DNA of 64,000 bases from Metellina segmentata (taxonomy: Eukaryota; Arthropoda; Arachnida; Araneae; Tetragnathidae), in NCBI GenBank assembly GCA_947359465.1, contig OX375875.1:13898538-13962537 (forward strand), in the 5' to 3' direction. Positions 43,512-54,300 of the stretch are shown piece after piece. A model generated the notes under the pieces. The model did not search any database, had not been told where the DNA came from, and was given only the letters and a program-made list of their open reading frames with translations. Position 1 is the stretch's first letter; every line of letters starts with the position of its first letter. The translations under genes and the position numbers were made by a program.

Positions 43512-45060
43512 TAGAAATGATTGCACTTGTTTTACCGATTTAGGGATTGGAAAATTTTTTACAGCCAAAGTTTTATTTGGGGAAGGTTGAATTGTACCAT
43601 TTTCAATTACATATACGAGGAATTCTATCTTTCTTTTTAAGAATTTGGCACTTTTTGAAATTTAGTTCTAGACCATTGTCTGTGGCGACTTTTAAAACGC
43701 GTTTCAGTTTCTCTAAGCCTTCTGCTTTGACCTGTGAAAGAATACTAATATCGTCTAAGTAAACTACAACAGTGTTGTCATGAATTAGTTCTCTGAAGAC
43801 ATTATTCAAGAATCGAATTTATACATTTGGAGATGTATATAGACCAAATGGAGCTTTTACAGATTCATACTGCCCGTTATGAGTAATAAACTCGTATATA
43901 TTTTTTAAAAGCCCGTTATATCTCTTACTAGCCACTGTGTGGCTAGCCCGGCGTTGTCCGTGCAAACCAACACCACGGGAAACGCCTTGATATAAGGTGT
44001 ACTGGTGTAAAATTTTCCGCATATTTCAAATCCGTTGAAGATATATTCAATTTAAAACTATTTATTTAAAGAAAATCATATTTTTAAGTAACAATCTGAA
44101 CTGAAATTTTCCGCAGATTTCTAATCCGTTGAAATTTTTACTCAAAATTTAACGGTCTAAGAGATAGAAAAAAGAACTAAGTGACTCCAGTTAAGATTTA
44201 TCGTCTGGCTGGAAAAAAATTCGTCCGCGCAAAATCAAAGCAGAGTGGAAAAAAATTATTTTCTCCGCGTACAAAATGAAAGCGGAAACGTAAAAAATAA
44301 TTTTCTGACCGTTCTCCGAAGCGACGAAAAAAACTTTGCATGGTTCCAAGGTCACGTTGGTAGAAAAGTCAAGATTGGAGTTATTCTTCTTTCGTCCGGA
44401 CAAAGAAGCAGGTAGAGAATAAAACTATTAAATTCATTTAAAAATCTTCTAGATTGAATTTTAAAATTCGCCGCTACCCAAAAATTGCAAAAACTTCGGA
44501 CTACCTGTGTGCCAAATCTCATTGCTGTAAGTGCCATAGAATCGTCAGGATTTTGCGGCCCCAAACAGACAAACACTTCCTTTTATAATATTAGAGAAGA
44601 CAAATGCGGTATTTACTGCTAGCCTTTTCGATTTCCACATGGAAGAATCCATTTTTTAGATCAAGTGAAGTATAAACATTCGATGTTTCCAATTTATCTA
44701 GAACGTCTTATATTAAAGGGAGAGGGTATTTATCTTTAATGACCTTTTTATTTAGTTTTCTGTAGTCAATACAGAGCCGATGCGAGCCGTATTTCTTTTT
44801 ACTCAGCACAACATAAGCTCATTTTTACTCAGCACATGTTTTGCATAATTCCTTCCGATAGCCAAAATTGAACTTGATCGTTAATAATAGTTTGCTATGG
44901 GGGGCAAAGTCAAAACGCCGTGGTCGTTCCGTTATTGGATTTTCATCATTCAGAACTATTCTCACTTTGAAATCTGTCGTAATTCTGAATAAGTGATACC
45001 ACTTCCTGTCTAGATCTATTTCGTTCAAATGGATTGCATCGCTGTCACGAAATCAAAATT
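43512..45060 (-). pseudogene. E3 reverse transcriptase relic (split by a Helitron)
   Basis: On the minus strand the RT N-terminal part (NPITERPRRFDFAP and neighbours, 45,028-44,825) leads to a palm segment. After the Helitron this continues with ITHNGQYESVKAPFGLYTSPNV, the active site VVVYLDDISILS (near 43,745) and FKKCQILKKK. The YLDD box is intact. A canonical gypsy order is seen, with RT following the protease region closely. Confidence 0.85.
43928..44597 (-). mobile_element. Non-autonomous Helitron inside the E3 RT
   Basis: On the minus strand the element starts TCTCTAATATTATAAAAGG and ends CTAGCCACACAGTGGCTAG, followed by T. The terminal 19 bases are a perfect hairpin (CTAGCCAC-ACA-GTGGCTAG). 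The RT coding sequence resumes on both sides with no target duplication. The base before the 5' end is T, not the usual A. It is the same family as 31,937-33,828. Confidence 0.75.
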
Positions 45061-45189
45061 ATTTCTCAACGTCCGAGTTGTGGAGTTCGGAGTTGTAACA
45101 TGCTCGCAGCTGGAATCGTATTAGGGGGGGGGGGGCAATGACATCAAACACAGATGATATTCTTTTTTGAATGCATGGAGGATTGGGGT

Positions 45190-45560
45190 TTCATTTAACG
45201 GGAGTGTGATCGGATTTTATTTCTACATAGCTTACATGAAATGTATTTTTCATACCCCTAATTTCGACACCATTCTCATTTATGGAAATATTCAATTTGT
45301 TGAGAACATCAGTTCCGATAATAGTTTCAGAACACAGTTTTTTTTTGCACATAAATATCACTTTCGACAGAACAATTATCAAAAGACATCTTATTATGAA
45401 AAAATCCTAGCGGACAAATATTTTCACTTCCAATTCCTGTCAAAGATACATTATTAAAGGATAATTTTGGAGACCCAATTTTAATATAACATTCATAGCT
45501 GATCATGGATAATTCTGATCCAGTATCTAATAGAGCATTTATTTTAAAATCTTAAATTAC
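45190..45560 (-). pseudogene. E3 protease-region relic
   Basis: Minus frames read INALLDTGSELSMISYEC-like sequence near 45,530-45,490, with an aspartic-protease style D-T-G triad, followed by CSETIIGTDVLNKLNISI (the hydrophobic-GxD box of retropepsins). Decayed by a frameshift. Confidence 0.65.
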
Positions 45561-45692
45561 CACAGTTGTTTCGATTTTACTTGTACGATTATTAGTACTA
45601 GTAATATTAGAGCTTTGATTACATCTGTTTGGTCACAAAAACCAGAAACATGTCCGAACTTAAAACATTTTGAGCATTTCGGACCTTCTTAT

Positions 45693-45927
45693 TTAAACAT
45701 TAAGAGGCCTTGTGCCCATATAAATTACAGTTAAAACAACGTATTTTTGCTCTATTTTCGTGTTTAATACCATAATTGTACTTACATTTTGAATTGTAAA
45801 CCTTTGGTTGAGCACGAACGATTGATACTGCTTTTTCATGATTCTTGATAAATGGGTTCTTGTTGATATTTTCATACGTCCTTCGGTTTGTTTCTTTTTT
45901 GAAATTACGATTTAACGAAATTACCAT
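45693..45927 (-). pseudogene. E3 zinc-knuckle region
   Basis: Overlapping minus frames contain RCFNCNLYGHKAS followed, across a stop, by Cys, i.e. a CX2CX4HX4C nucleocapsid knuckle. Basic residues precede it. Confidence 0.7.
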
Positions 45928-46675
45928 CTAATTTACCATCTAAATTACCATCCTCAATATTTTTAATTTTGGGCAGCTCATCTATAAAGTGTTCACGTAC
46001 TTCAGAGGGTATTTTCTGTTTCAGTTGGTCTGAAACCAAATATTTTAAATCTTCGAAAGTTCTGACGTTTAATCCGGATGTCCATTCATCGAAATAATTT
46101 TCCAGTTCAAATGCAAAATCGCGCCAAGAGACAGACGGTTCTTTTTTATGGGCAACAAATTTTTGGCGGAATCGTTCAGGGCTTAACTTGAAACGTTTTA
46201 GGAGCAATGTTTTAACATGACTGTATTCGTTAGCATCTGGATCAGGTTCTCTGGCGACAATATTGACAATTTCCTATGGAAGTAAATGTGTGACCCAATA
46301 TTCCTTGAGAATTTCAATACGACTTATCTGTCTTTCAAACAATGACAGATAGACACTAATATCACTACCCATATCATAACGAGGCATTAATTTTAATAAG
46401 TTTTGCGTTTTCGGGACTGTTGAAGAAACAGGACTGTCAGTCTTTATTTTCGCTTCTAGTTCTAATTTTCTTAATTCAAATTCTCGACTTTCTGTCTCTT
46501 TCCGTTCGGCAGAGATGACTTCTAAGCGAATTTTTGCAAAACTTTCATCGTACTCATCATCTTTAGTAATTAGTTTTACTATCTCAGGGATTTTAGCACC
46601 AGGTTGTACAGTTGATCCTAATTCATCGGTGCGATTTAGGAGATCAATCTTTCGTGCTCTTTGTAAGAATGTCAT
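45905..46675 (-). pseudogene. gag: E3 Gag with SCAN-like capsid
   Basis: From the ATG at 46,675 (MTFLQRARKIDLLNRTDELG) the frame runs through a charged coiled coil to EYWVTHLLP. One in-frame stop near 46,273 follows, and then it continues through the SCAN-like capsid (LLKRFKLSPERFRQKFVAHK, WRDFAFELENYFDEW, DQLKQKIPSEVREHFID). The segment is strikingly close to E2 and E1 Gag. In the family Gag assembles the particle. The upstream open frame to 46,882 is probably leader. Confidence 0.85.
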
Positions 46676-47643
46676 TTTCAAAAATTGTACCCACAAGATT
46701 GCTGTCCGGAAGATCAACGTTCTAGGCGATATCCACCGTATCCACGTTTTTTTTTTGCTGTCCGGAAGATCAATGTTCCAGGCGATATCTATTGCATCCA
46801 CGATTTTACGATCACTGTCCAGGAGTTCAATCCACAGAAGAATCACGCAAAATCGCACAGTTCCACAGAAGTTGGAGCACACAGAAGTTAAAGAGTTCGG
46901 TTCACGTATAGTTCAAAACACCTATTTCACACCGGAATGTCCGTGCATCCCGGTCGAACCCCAATTTGTAATAATTGGGTTCGCACACAGATTCGGTAAA
47001 CTTAATGTTTTTTATTAACAAGGTGAATCTGATGAATTATATACAGGTGTTCTGATGACGAGTACAAAGTAACAATGCCCGTCTGGCATTTCTTAGTCAC
47101 AAACAGTTATAACGGTGAGCACGTATGGTTCATTCCATTCTGGTCGGAACATCATAGGAACGTCTTTCCTGTTTTGAGTCCAACTCAGTGGTGCCAGATT
47201 TTAAGAACAAAGTACCTCTATTTTGCAAGGGTAAACCTCTAGAAAACCTCTGAGTTAGAGATCTGGGATACATCGACAATACTTTAAACGACGCCGATGT
47301 ATATCGATATTTTTTATATGTGCCATGTACTAAGCACACACATGGCATTTATTTACAAGCGCATTGTGCTTAGTCTATTTCTACTGTTGCGTGCTGCTGA
47401 ATTAAGATTCATATGTGTATGCTCTATTTTTTCTTCCAACTTTAATAAGTTTTTGATAAAGATGAAAAAAAAGTCTAACGACCTTTTTTTCAATATTAGT
47501 CTCCCGTCTATGCAGTCCTCATCTTAATAACATACACACGTTTTATGCAAAATGCGTTATTTAATTAATAATTATTTACTGTTGTGTGCATTATTATTAC
47601 TATCTTTGTTCAATTGTGCAGTGCATATTCATACATTTATTGA

Positions 47644-48510
47644 ATGCTGAAAAGAATGCCACCAGATCCAGCAAATATCTCCCATATTTCATCTTCACTT
47701 CTTTCAAGCTCGGTTTCCTCTTTGGGCTTTGTGCCATACATTGCATATGAATTAAATTTCCTCAGCATTTCTTTTCAACGATTTAAGTCTACACAGCTTT
47801 CACCTCTAAATTTTAGTCCATACTTAACCATCATGATTGACTCAGTTGTCTTCAGCTGTAGCGAGTTTCTGAGTTTGGTTTTTACATTACTCAGTTGAAA
47901 AAATATTCTCTCGACAGTTGCATTAGATGGCAATTGGTAATTTTTGTTAACGTCGTATTAGAGCAACACAACGGGCTATTGACGACGGTCCGGGATAAGT
48001 CCCTTAAGGGAAAGAAGCAACACCTGAGCTGACACCCCACTCTCCAAACTTCCACGCCAACCCAACGTGAGGACTTTCGGCCACGACAGATTTAAGGTGC
48101 ACCAGCCGTCTCTACACCATACGCTTACAAACATCCATGCCTGGACCCAGATTCGAACCAGGAATATTCCGACCTAGAGTCTAACACCTTAACCACTATA
48201 CCGGTTGGTCGGCCAGTTGCATTAGAAAATGGTTAACTCATTAAGGTCAATGCAAGCTTACATGGCTGTGGAAACTGTTTTTCTCCAGCAGCATCTGTTA
48301 GTTTATCTATGGAGGGCCAGAATTTGACAGGGCTATTCTTGATAAATTCCTCGGCTGACACTTCTGAGATCAATGGTAACCGATTCCACTTACTCTGGTA
48401 CCTATCCACATTTTTACACACAGCTACGAATTGTGCAGCAAGTGGAACAATGCTACATTTCACTTTTCTCACAGCATTATTGGGATGTAGTGTAGTGTAA
48501 CGTAGTGGGC
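47644..48510 (-). pseudogene. hAT transposase C-terminal part, split by a SINE
   Basis: On the minus strand VKCSIVPLAAQFVAVCKNVD to FPQPCKLALTLMS (48,510-48,233) comes first. After the SINE follow SNATVERIFFQLSNVKTKLR and TTESIMMVKYGLKFRG. The NATVER-type block is the conserved hAT dimerisation region. The N-terminal zinc finger and first catalytic region are not recognisable to the right of 48,510. The 13-bp SINE TSD duplicates part of the NATVER codons. Confidence 0.8.
47928..48213 (-). repeat. tRNA-derived SINE, near full length with 13-bp TSD (copy j)
   Basis: Flanked by CAGTTGCATTAGA (47,915-47,927 and 48,214-48,226). On the minus strand the head has A box TAGTGGTTAAGGTG and B box GGTTCGAATCTGG. 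The body follows (GTGGCCGAAAGTCCTCACG, AGTTTGGAGAGTGGGG) and a tail ending in AATTACC-like sequence. It is the best-preserved reference copy in the window, though it has a short deletion relative to copy c. Pol III transcription from internal boxes is expected for the class. Confidence 0.93.
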
Positions 48511-49390
48511 CGAGTGGAGTGCCTTTCTACTAAATTAAACAGCCTAGTTTAAAAATTAGTTGCATTTTATTTTGCAAAGAGTTATATTTACACTTTGTAC
48601 ACAAGAGATTTAAATCCTTATGACATGGGTGGTGTGAAACCGGAAAAAAACTCAACAGCCGCGACCTCATCAACGAGCACCGCAAAACAAAAACCTCCGC
48701 TTCCCTCGAGTTCTGCAACGTATATCCTTTGTCGGCAGACCCCTCATTCCGCCAGCCACAAATCACTGGCACCCCAAAACAAACGGGACAGCTGTTGCGA
48801 CATTCATCAGCAGGGCTCGGGCATATGTTTCAGGAATTCGGAATCAAAGGTCAGTGGCGGTGGCGGCGACGTCACAGTAGACAAATGAAGGAGCACACCA
48901 ATATTATCTTGTAACCTACTACATACTTCTTTGGCTAGTTGAACAAAGAATTTTTTACAGCAACGATCAATAGCGACGACATTCAACTGTTCAGTTGATA
49001 ATGTTTATACTGTGACGCCATGTTCATTCATTCAATCGATTGGCATTCGTTTCGTGTGGATTTCGTAAAACCTACCTTGATTCTGTAAATCTTCTTGACA
49101 TTTGTGCAACACGGAGTAGAAATGGTCACTGCGTAAAACACTGAACCTAGGTTTAATCTCTGTAAATCATAATCACTTCTGAAAAACCAGCAAGTCAGTG
49201 TTGCCACCTCAAAACATCAAAAATCCTCTAGGCTAGTTTACAAATGGCGTATTATAACTATACTTCAGACCTCAACATAAACATTTGTTCTTTTTTTCAA
49301 ACCTCTGTTTTTATCTCCGAGCATTTTGTACCTCTGTTTTTACCTCTGAAACGAATTGAAACCGCTAGATCTAAAGGTAAAACCTCTGAA
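48511..49390. other. hAT interior, no recognisable coding
   Basis: Frames at 48,530-48,914 (both strands) show no hAT or other domain that I recognise. From 49,260 the CAGAGGT/ACCTCTG repeats are subterminal to the hAT right end and echo those at 47,210-47,245. Confidence 0.5.
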
Positions 49391-49509
49391 CTGGCACCCC
49401 TGGTCCAACTTCCTTCTCTCTTCGTCTCCTTTTGCTGCTCGCGCAGCTCACAGGAGATAGAGGGAGCTGGTGATGAGAAGAGGGGGAGGTTTGCAGTTTC
49501 ACCCCTACA

Positions 49510-49727
49510 TAACCATAGTATCTTCTCTCTTTTTATAACTATTGTCTCTCTTTTATCATAGTCTCTTCTCTTTCTTTCTTGTAACAATAATCTCTTCTCG
49601 ATATGTTTTATTTTCAATCTCTCCCCTTTCTCACTCTTCTATCTATAGTCACATCACTACATGTTCTATTTTTCTATATATCTCCCCTTCTCTCTTTCTC
49701 TCTTATAGCTATAGTATCTTCTCTATA
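49510..49727. repeat. Pyrimidine-rich low-complexity tract
   Basis: TCTCTT/TTTCTC-rich sequence between the E3 LTR and the DD41D transposon. Open frames here are compositional artefacts. Confidence 0.8.
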
Positions 49728-51230
49728 CTGGGTGGTCCCGAATTCATGGTACAAACTTTAATGGTAGGTACAGGACATTGTAACAATGATTTATTGTATA
49801 GGAATGTATAGTCGCAAGTGACGCGGTGAGGCGTAAACAGGGGAAATAAAAGGAAAGAGAAATGGAGTGATCGGTTGGTATCATTGCCGGTAGAGGGCAG
49901 TAGATGTCTAGCCGCTGTTGAACATGATGCATCGCAGTAGGGAAAAGCGCCATTCACAATTGTGCTGCCGTAGACGATGGGTGACTTTACGTATGCAGAA
50001 AAAGCAGACATGCATTACATGTACGGCCGTGCAAATGGTAACGGCAGAGCTGCGTTACGAATGTATCGCGCGGAGTATCCTGATCGACGAATGCCGGATC
50101 ATAGAATTTTTCAACGGTTACATCGTCAACTTTGTGAAACAGGTGCGTTCGACGTCAACAGACATGGCGCTGGTCGAGTAAGAGCTGTACGCACTCCAAG
50201 GCTGGAAGAAAGCATCTTGAACATTGTGGCTGATAGACCCGAGTCAAGCACAAGAACTGTTGCGCGTGACGTAGGTGTGAGTCATCAGACTGTATGCAGA
50301 GTGTTAAACGAAAATCGCTTACACCCCTTCCATTTTCAGAAAGTACAAGCATTGAATCCGGCAGATTATCCTCGCCGCGTGAACTTCTGCCTGTGGGTGA
50401 TGCAGCAATGTGCGTTGCAGCCGGATTTCGTAGATTATGTGCTATTTACAGATGAAGCGACATTTTCACGCGAGGGTGTCTTTAATGCGCACAATTCCCA
50501 TGTGTGGGCAACCGATAATCCACATGCAACGCGTCGACATGCGTTTCAACAACGTTTCAGTATTAATGTGTGGGCTGGTATTGTGAACGACTTTTTGATT
50601 GGCCCATACTTACTACCCACGCGGCTCACTGGCGGAAGCTATCTTATTTTTCTGAAAGAAGTGTTACCACAACTGCTGCATGATGTTCCGATCGCCATTC
50701 GTAACCGCATGTGGTTTCAGCACGATGGGGCGCCAGCACACTTCAGCATTGATGTACGGAATTACCTGAATGCCACGTTTGGTACTCGATGGATTGGGCG
50801 TGGTGGACCAGTCCCTTGGCCACCCCGATCTCCCGATTTATCGAGCCTCGATTACTTTTTATGGGGACATCTAAAGCATCTTGTTTATGAGACTCCAGTT
50901 GACTCAGATGAGGATCTCGTCGCTCGCTTATCTGTAGCTGCTGCAGGTGTGCGTGAAATACCAGGCATCTTTGAACGTGTACGCCAATCGCTCCACCGAC
51001 GCTGTCAAGCATGTATCGATACTGGTGGACGCAATTTTGAACAATTACTGTAAACATGACACTTGTCAACAACGCTTTCAATAAAATCTTTGTTTTTCCT
51101 TTCGGCCGTTATTTCCCCTGTTTTCGCCTCACCGCGTCACTTGCGACTATACATTCCTATACAATAAATCATTGTTACAATGTCCTGTACCTACCATTAA
51201 AGTTTGTACCATGAATTCGGGACCACCCTG
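49728..51230 (+). mobile_element. Intact mariner-type DD41D (rosa-like) transposon with about 125-bp TIRs
   Basis: Both ends read C(T/A)GGGTGGTCCCGAATTC and remain nearly identical for about 125 bp. TA flanks each side (49,726-49,727 and 51,231-51,232). The internal transposase ORF is complete and an AATAAA lies after it at about 51,080. The right end abuts a truncated E2 LTR. Very low TIR divergence and an intact ORF imply recent activity. Confidence 0.95.
49977..51053 (+). CDS. DD41D mariner-superfamily transposase, intact, 358 residues
   Basis: Residues about 5-58 form a helix-turn-helix region of the DUF4817 type (YAEKADMHYMYG ... RIFQRLHRQL). Residues about 90-112 are a second helix-turn-helix (TVARDVGVSHQTVCRVL). 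The DDE_3-type catalytic domain has D159 (LFTDEATF), D250 (QHDGAPAH) and D292 (SSLDYFLWG). I count 41 residues between the last two, so DD41D, as described for rosa-type elements; the third acid is Asp as in mariners. The start at 49,977 gives a normal N-terminus. The enzyme excises and inserts the element at TA. No stop or frameshift. Confidence 0.93.
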   Translation: MGDFTYAEKADMHYMYGRANGNGRAALRMYRAEYPDRRMPDHRIFQRLHRQLCETGAFDVNRHGAGRVRAVRTPRLEESILNIVADRPESSTRTVARDVGVSHQTVCRVLNENRLHPFHFQKVQALNPADYPRRVNFCLWVMQQCALQPDFVDYVLFTDEATFSREGVFNAHNSHVWATDNPHATRRHAFQQRFSINVWAGIVNDFLIGPYLLPTRLTGGSYLIFLKEVLPQLLHDVPIAIRNRMWFQHDGAPAHFSIDVRNYLNATFGTRWIGRGGPVPWPPRSPDLSSLDYFLWGHLKHLVYETPVDSDEDLVARLSVAAAGVREIPGIFERVRQSLHRRCQACIDTGGRNFEQLL

Positions 51231-51273
51231 TATAGAAATACATTTAAAAGATATTCCGGAAGTGTACGTTACA
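51231..51273 (-). repeat. E2 3' LTR, truncated to 43 bp
   Basis: Identical over its length to the outer end of the 5' LTR (TACATTTAAAAGATATTCCG and GTGTACGTTACA). It stops exactly at the end of the DD41D transposon; sequence beyond that transposon is not LTR. Confidence 0.9.
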
Positions 51274-51290
51274 ACTCTTCCCCCCTTAGA
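51274..51290 (-). promoter_or_regulatory. E2 polypurine tract
   Basis: On the minus strand TAAGGGGGGAAGAGT lies directly before the 3' LTR start TGTAACG, the standard position for plus-strand priming. Confidence 0.75.
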
Positions 51291-51395
51291 ATAACTTTTT
51301 ACCCTGTAAAAAGTTACCATAACTTTTCAAAAAAAACTAAATTCTACAAAATTTTATACAAATATTTACAAACATATACACAACTGCCAAGTTAC

Positions 51396-54300
51396 CTACA
51401 AAACTATAAAATTAAGCTCAAAGGACATTTTGGTAACGTAGAACAGTCGGCTAAGGCTGTCAGCATTCTGGTGTTTTCTACCCTGACGACGGATTACCTC
51501 ATAGTTCCAGGGCTGCAATGCAAGAGCCCATCTCATGAGACGTGGATTTACCCCAGAGTTCTTTTTTAACCATACTAGAGGATTATGATCAGTTTGGATA
51601 AAGAACCTGGTAGGTCCATCCAGGTAGCATCGTAGCTTCTTGACAGCAAACACAATAGCGGCACATTCCTTTTCGGCTTTCAAGATCTGCGAATGTCGGA
51701 CCGACATTCGATATGGCTTCGCACAGAGGGGCTTTATTTCAGAAAGTTCGATATCAAACTGGATACGATCTGTGAGGCCAGGCACGTTTGAGAAACAATT
51801 GGAATATTTACATATAATACAACTGAGCTGATCAATCTGGTCGTCATCCAGTCTTCCTTTCACTTCACTGTTTCTCAATATCTCCTCGAGATCAAAAATA
51901 TTGGGATTGTTTTCCACGGGCGGGAATTCTTCTTCCAACTCTGATTCTTCATCCTCACAAGTAGTGACCAGATTTATGAATTCAGGCCTCTGGTAATAAG
52001 GTTTTAAAAGATTTACATGGTAGATTTGTGACGAATTTTTCCGGTTAGGCAGGGCAACAAAGTAGTTCGTCTCCGAAATCTTGCTTTCAATGGTCCCAGG
52101 ACCATTAAATTGAACCGCTAACTTATTTACAGGTGAGGGTGCCAGTACCAGTACTTTATCTCCAACATTGAATTCACGTTTCACGGTATTTTTGTCGTAC
52201 CATTTTTTTCTTTTCTTGGCAGCTTCCTCCATATTTTCAATGGCTAGGCAGCGACATTTTTCCAATCTTCTGAGAAGATTGAGGATATATTCAACAACTG
52301 AAGAATTTCCTTCTTCCGGCTGTAACCAGTTTTCATACAGAGGAGTGACGGGAGTCCGTAAGTTTTTTCCATGAACCAATTCAGCTGGACTGAATCCGGT
52401 GGATTCATGAGTAACTGTCCTTAAGGCGAACAAGACTGCATGGACATGCTTCTCCCAATCTGGTCCTTCTTCGTTACACAAAACTCTCAAAATCCGTTTC
52501 AGGGTACGATGAAACCTTTCTACCGGATTGCTCTGGGGATGATACACAGAGCTAAGTACCACCTTGATGCCGAAACGTTCAAAAAATTCCGATGTGAGTT
52601 CGCTCATAAACGAGGTTCCCTGGTCGTGTTGAAACTCCTTAGGAAAACCCATTCGACTAAAAATCTGAAAGAGAGCATTAATTACGGATCTAGATGTTAT
52701 GTTTGGTACTGCCACAGCATCTGGGTACTTCGACGACATACACATTGCCGTAATCAGGTATCTTTGGCCTGAGTCCGTCACGGGCAAAGGTCCTACAGCG
52801 TCAATATTAATACGGGAAAAAACTTCAGTAATCACTGGAACAAGAGTCATCGGCGCTTTTTTCTTGTCCCTTGCCTTTCCAGCTCTCTGGCAGGAATCGC
52901 AAGCCTTCACGAAGTCCTCTGCTTCTTTGTAACAGTTTTTCCAGAAAAAGTACTTGGTCATTCTGTCTTTGGTCTTGGTGGTCCCAAGATAACCTGACGT
53001 GCCTTCATGACACAATTTCAGTATCTTTTCTCGATACTCTATGGGCACGACGATGACCTTCCTTTCGATACCACTCTTGTCCTTCTTGATCTTTACCAAA
53101 AGTCGGCCCTTCTCCAGTTCAAAATCTTTAGGAGGGTTTCCATTTTGGATTTGTTTTACTTGAGAGCTCATCTCTTCATCTTCACCTTGAGCCTTGATTA
53201 GCTGCTCAGTGTCCACTTTTAACAATTCAGTGATATCTTGATCTTCTGCCACCTGAGTGAACTCGTCACTTACTTCCCCTGTTTCCATTTCATTTTTTTC
53301 CAAGGTACTGAATTCTTCGGCTGGGATAGGGTTTTCGGATTCTTTAATTAAAGATTGAGATTCTTCCCTTTCTTTCACTTTTTTCTGATGCCTTGTCAGT
53401 ACTGCATTTATTTGATCCACAGATTGACAATCTTCCCTTTTTAACAAGGCAGCAGTCCGATTCCCTAAAAGATATCGTCCGCGGTCTAGTTCATCTGGAA
53501 TCACAGCAGCCTTAGTGAGTGTTTTTCCCAATTCACACTCTACCAAAACTTCGGCAAGATGTAAACAAGTTGAGCTGGAGTCCAAAGGTTGCTGTACCCA
53601 AACATGTTCACCAGTCATGTCAGCTGAATTCACCAATTTCCGACACACAATGTCAATGGTCGCTCCGGTATCTCTTAGTAAATTTATATCCTGACCGTTT
53701 ATTTTTCCTTTCATGATAAACGGTTCCAGGTATTTCTCAGGTTCTTTGTCCGAAATGTAATTTACAGTTTCCGAAGGTTTCTTCAACTTTGGACAATTTG
53801 GTCGGATATGACCAGGCTGATTGCAATGAAAACACCGCATCTGTCTCCTGCGGTCGAATTCCGGATTTGGGTCTTGTTCGGAAAATCTTCGTTCTATCTT
53901 AACCCCTTTACCATTCATGGTATCACTTCTCCTTGGTGGATTATCGGTCTTTTCAAACTTATTTTGAACTCGACCCTCGAACTTGTCTTTCGCAAAGACA
54001 GGGTTTCGTTTCACAGTTCGTCTAACGTCTTCAAACTTCTCCAACAGTTCCACCAAATCTGTAGGGGAGTTTATTTCTGTCCATTCTCTGAGATACATAT
54101 CCTTAAATTCGGATGGTGTTTTTTTCTTCATCTGATCTGTGATGACCAAATCTCTCAGTTTTTCAAAAGTAAGGACCTGACAACCTGCAATCCATCCATC
54201 GAAATAAGTAGACAATTCATGATAGAAATCCCTCCAGTTCCGATCAACTGCTTTATGGTGTGAACTAAATAACTGTCGAAATCTTTCTGGTGTTAGTTTG

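Larger units (their letters stand above)
47186..49402 (-). mobile_element. hAT element inside the E3 LTR, 8-bp TSD
   Basis: TIRs CAGTGGTGCCAG and the inverse of CAGGGGTGCCAG, with perfect 8-bp TSD GTCCAACT (47,178-47,185 and 49,403-49,410). It contains a hAT transposase 3' half on the minus strand, itself split by a SINE. About 2.2 kb including that SINE. Confidence 0.93.
42925..49509 (-). mobile_element. E3: decayed LTR retrotransposon with SCAN-like Gag and RT directly after protease
   Basis: Minus-strand order: 5' LTR (46,967-49,509, split by a hAT), gag (46,675-45,905), zinc knuckle, protease-like segment, RT and RNase H (ending near 42,930). No integrase is visible between protease and RT, unlike E1, E2 and E4. 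If integrase existed it lay after RNase H and is lost. A Helitron interrupts RT, a SINE interrupts the RT/RNase H join, and a hAT splits the LTR. The 3' LTR was not found. Confidence 0.8.
46967..49509 (-). repeat. E3 5' LTR, split by a 2.2-kb hAT
   Basis: Plus-strand reading TGTAATAATTGGG ... GTCCAACT, then after the hAT (47,186-49,402) GTCCAACTTCC ... CACCCCTACA. Joined in imagination, the two parts align with the intact solo LTR at 6,445-6,750. The interior edge adjoins CGGTCGAACCCCAATT, the place for a primer-binding site. Confidence 0.88.

Noticed and set aside
48180..48215. A genuine tRNA gene
   Set aside because: The A/B-box sequence is the head of a SINE flanked by a 13-bp TSD; similar heads recur in other copies and do not fold into a complete tRNA.
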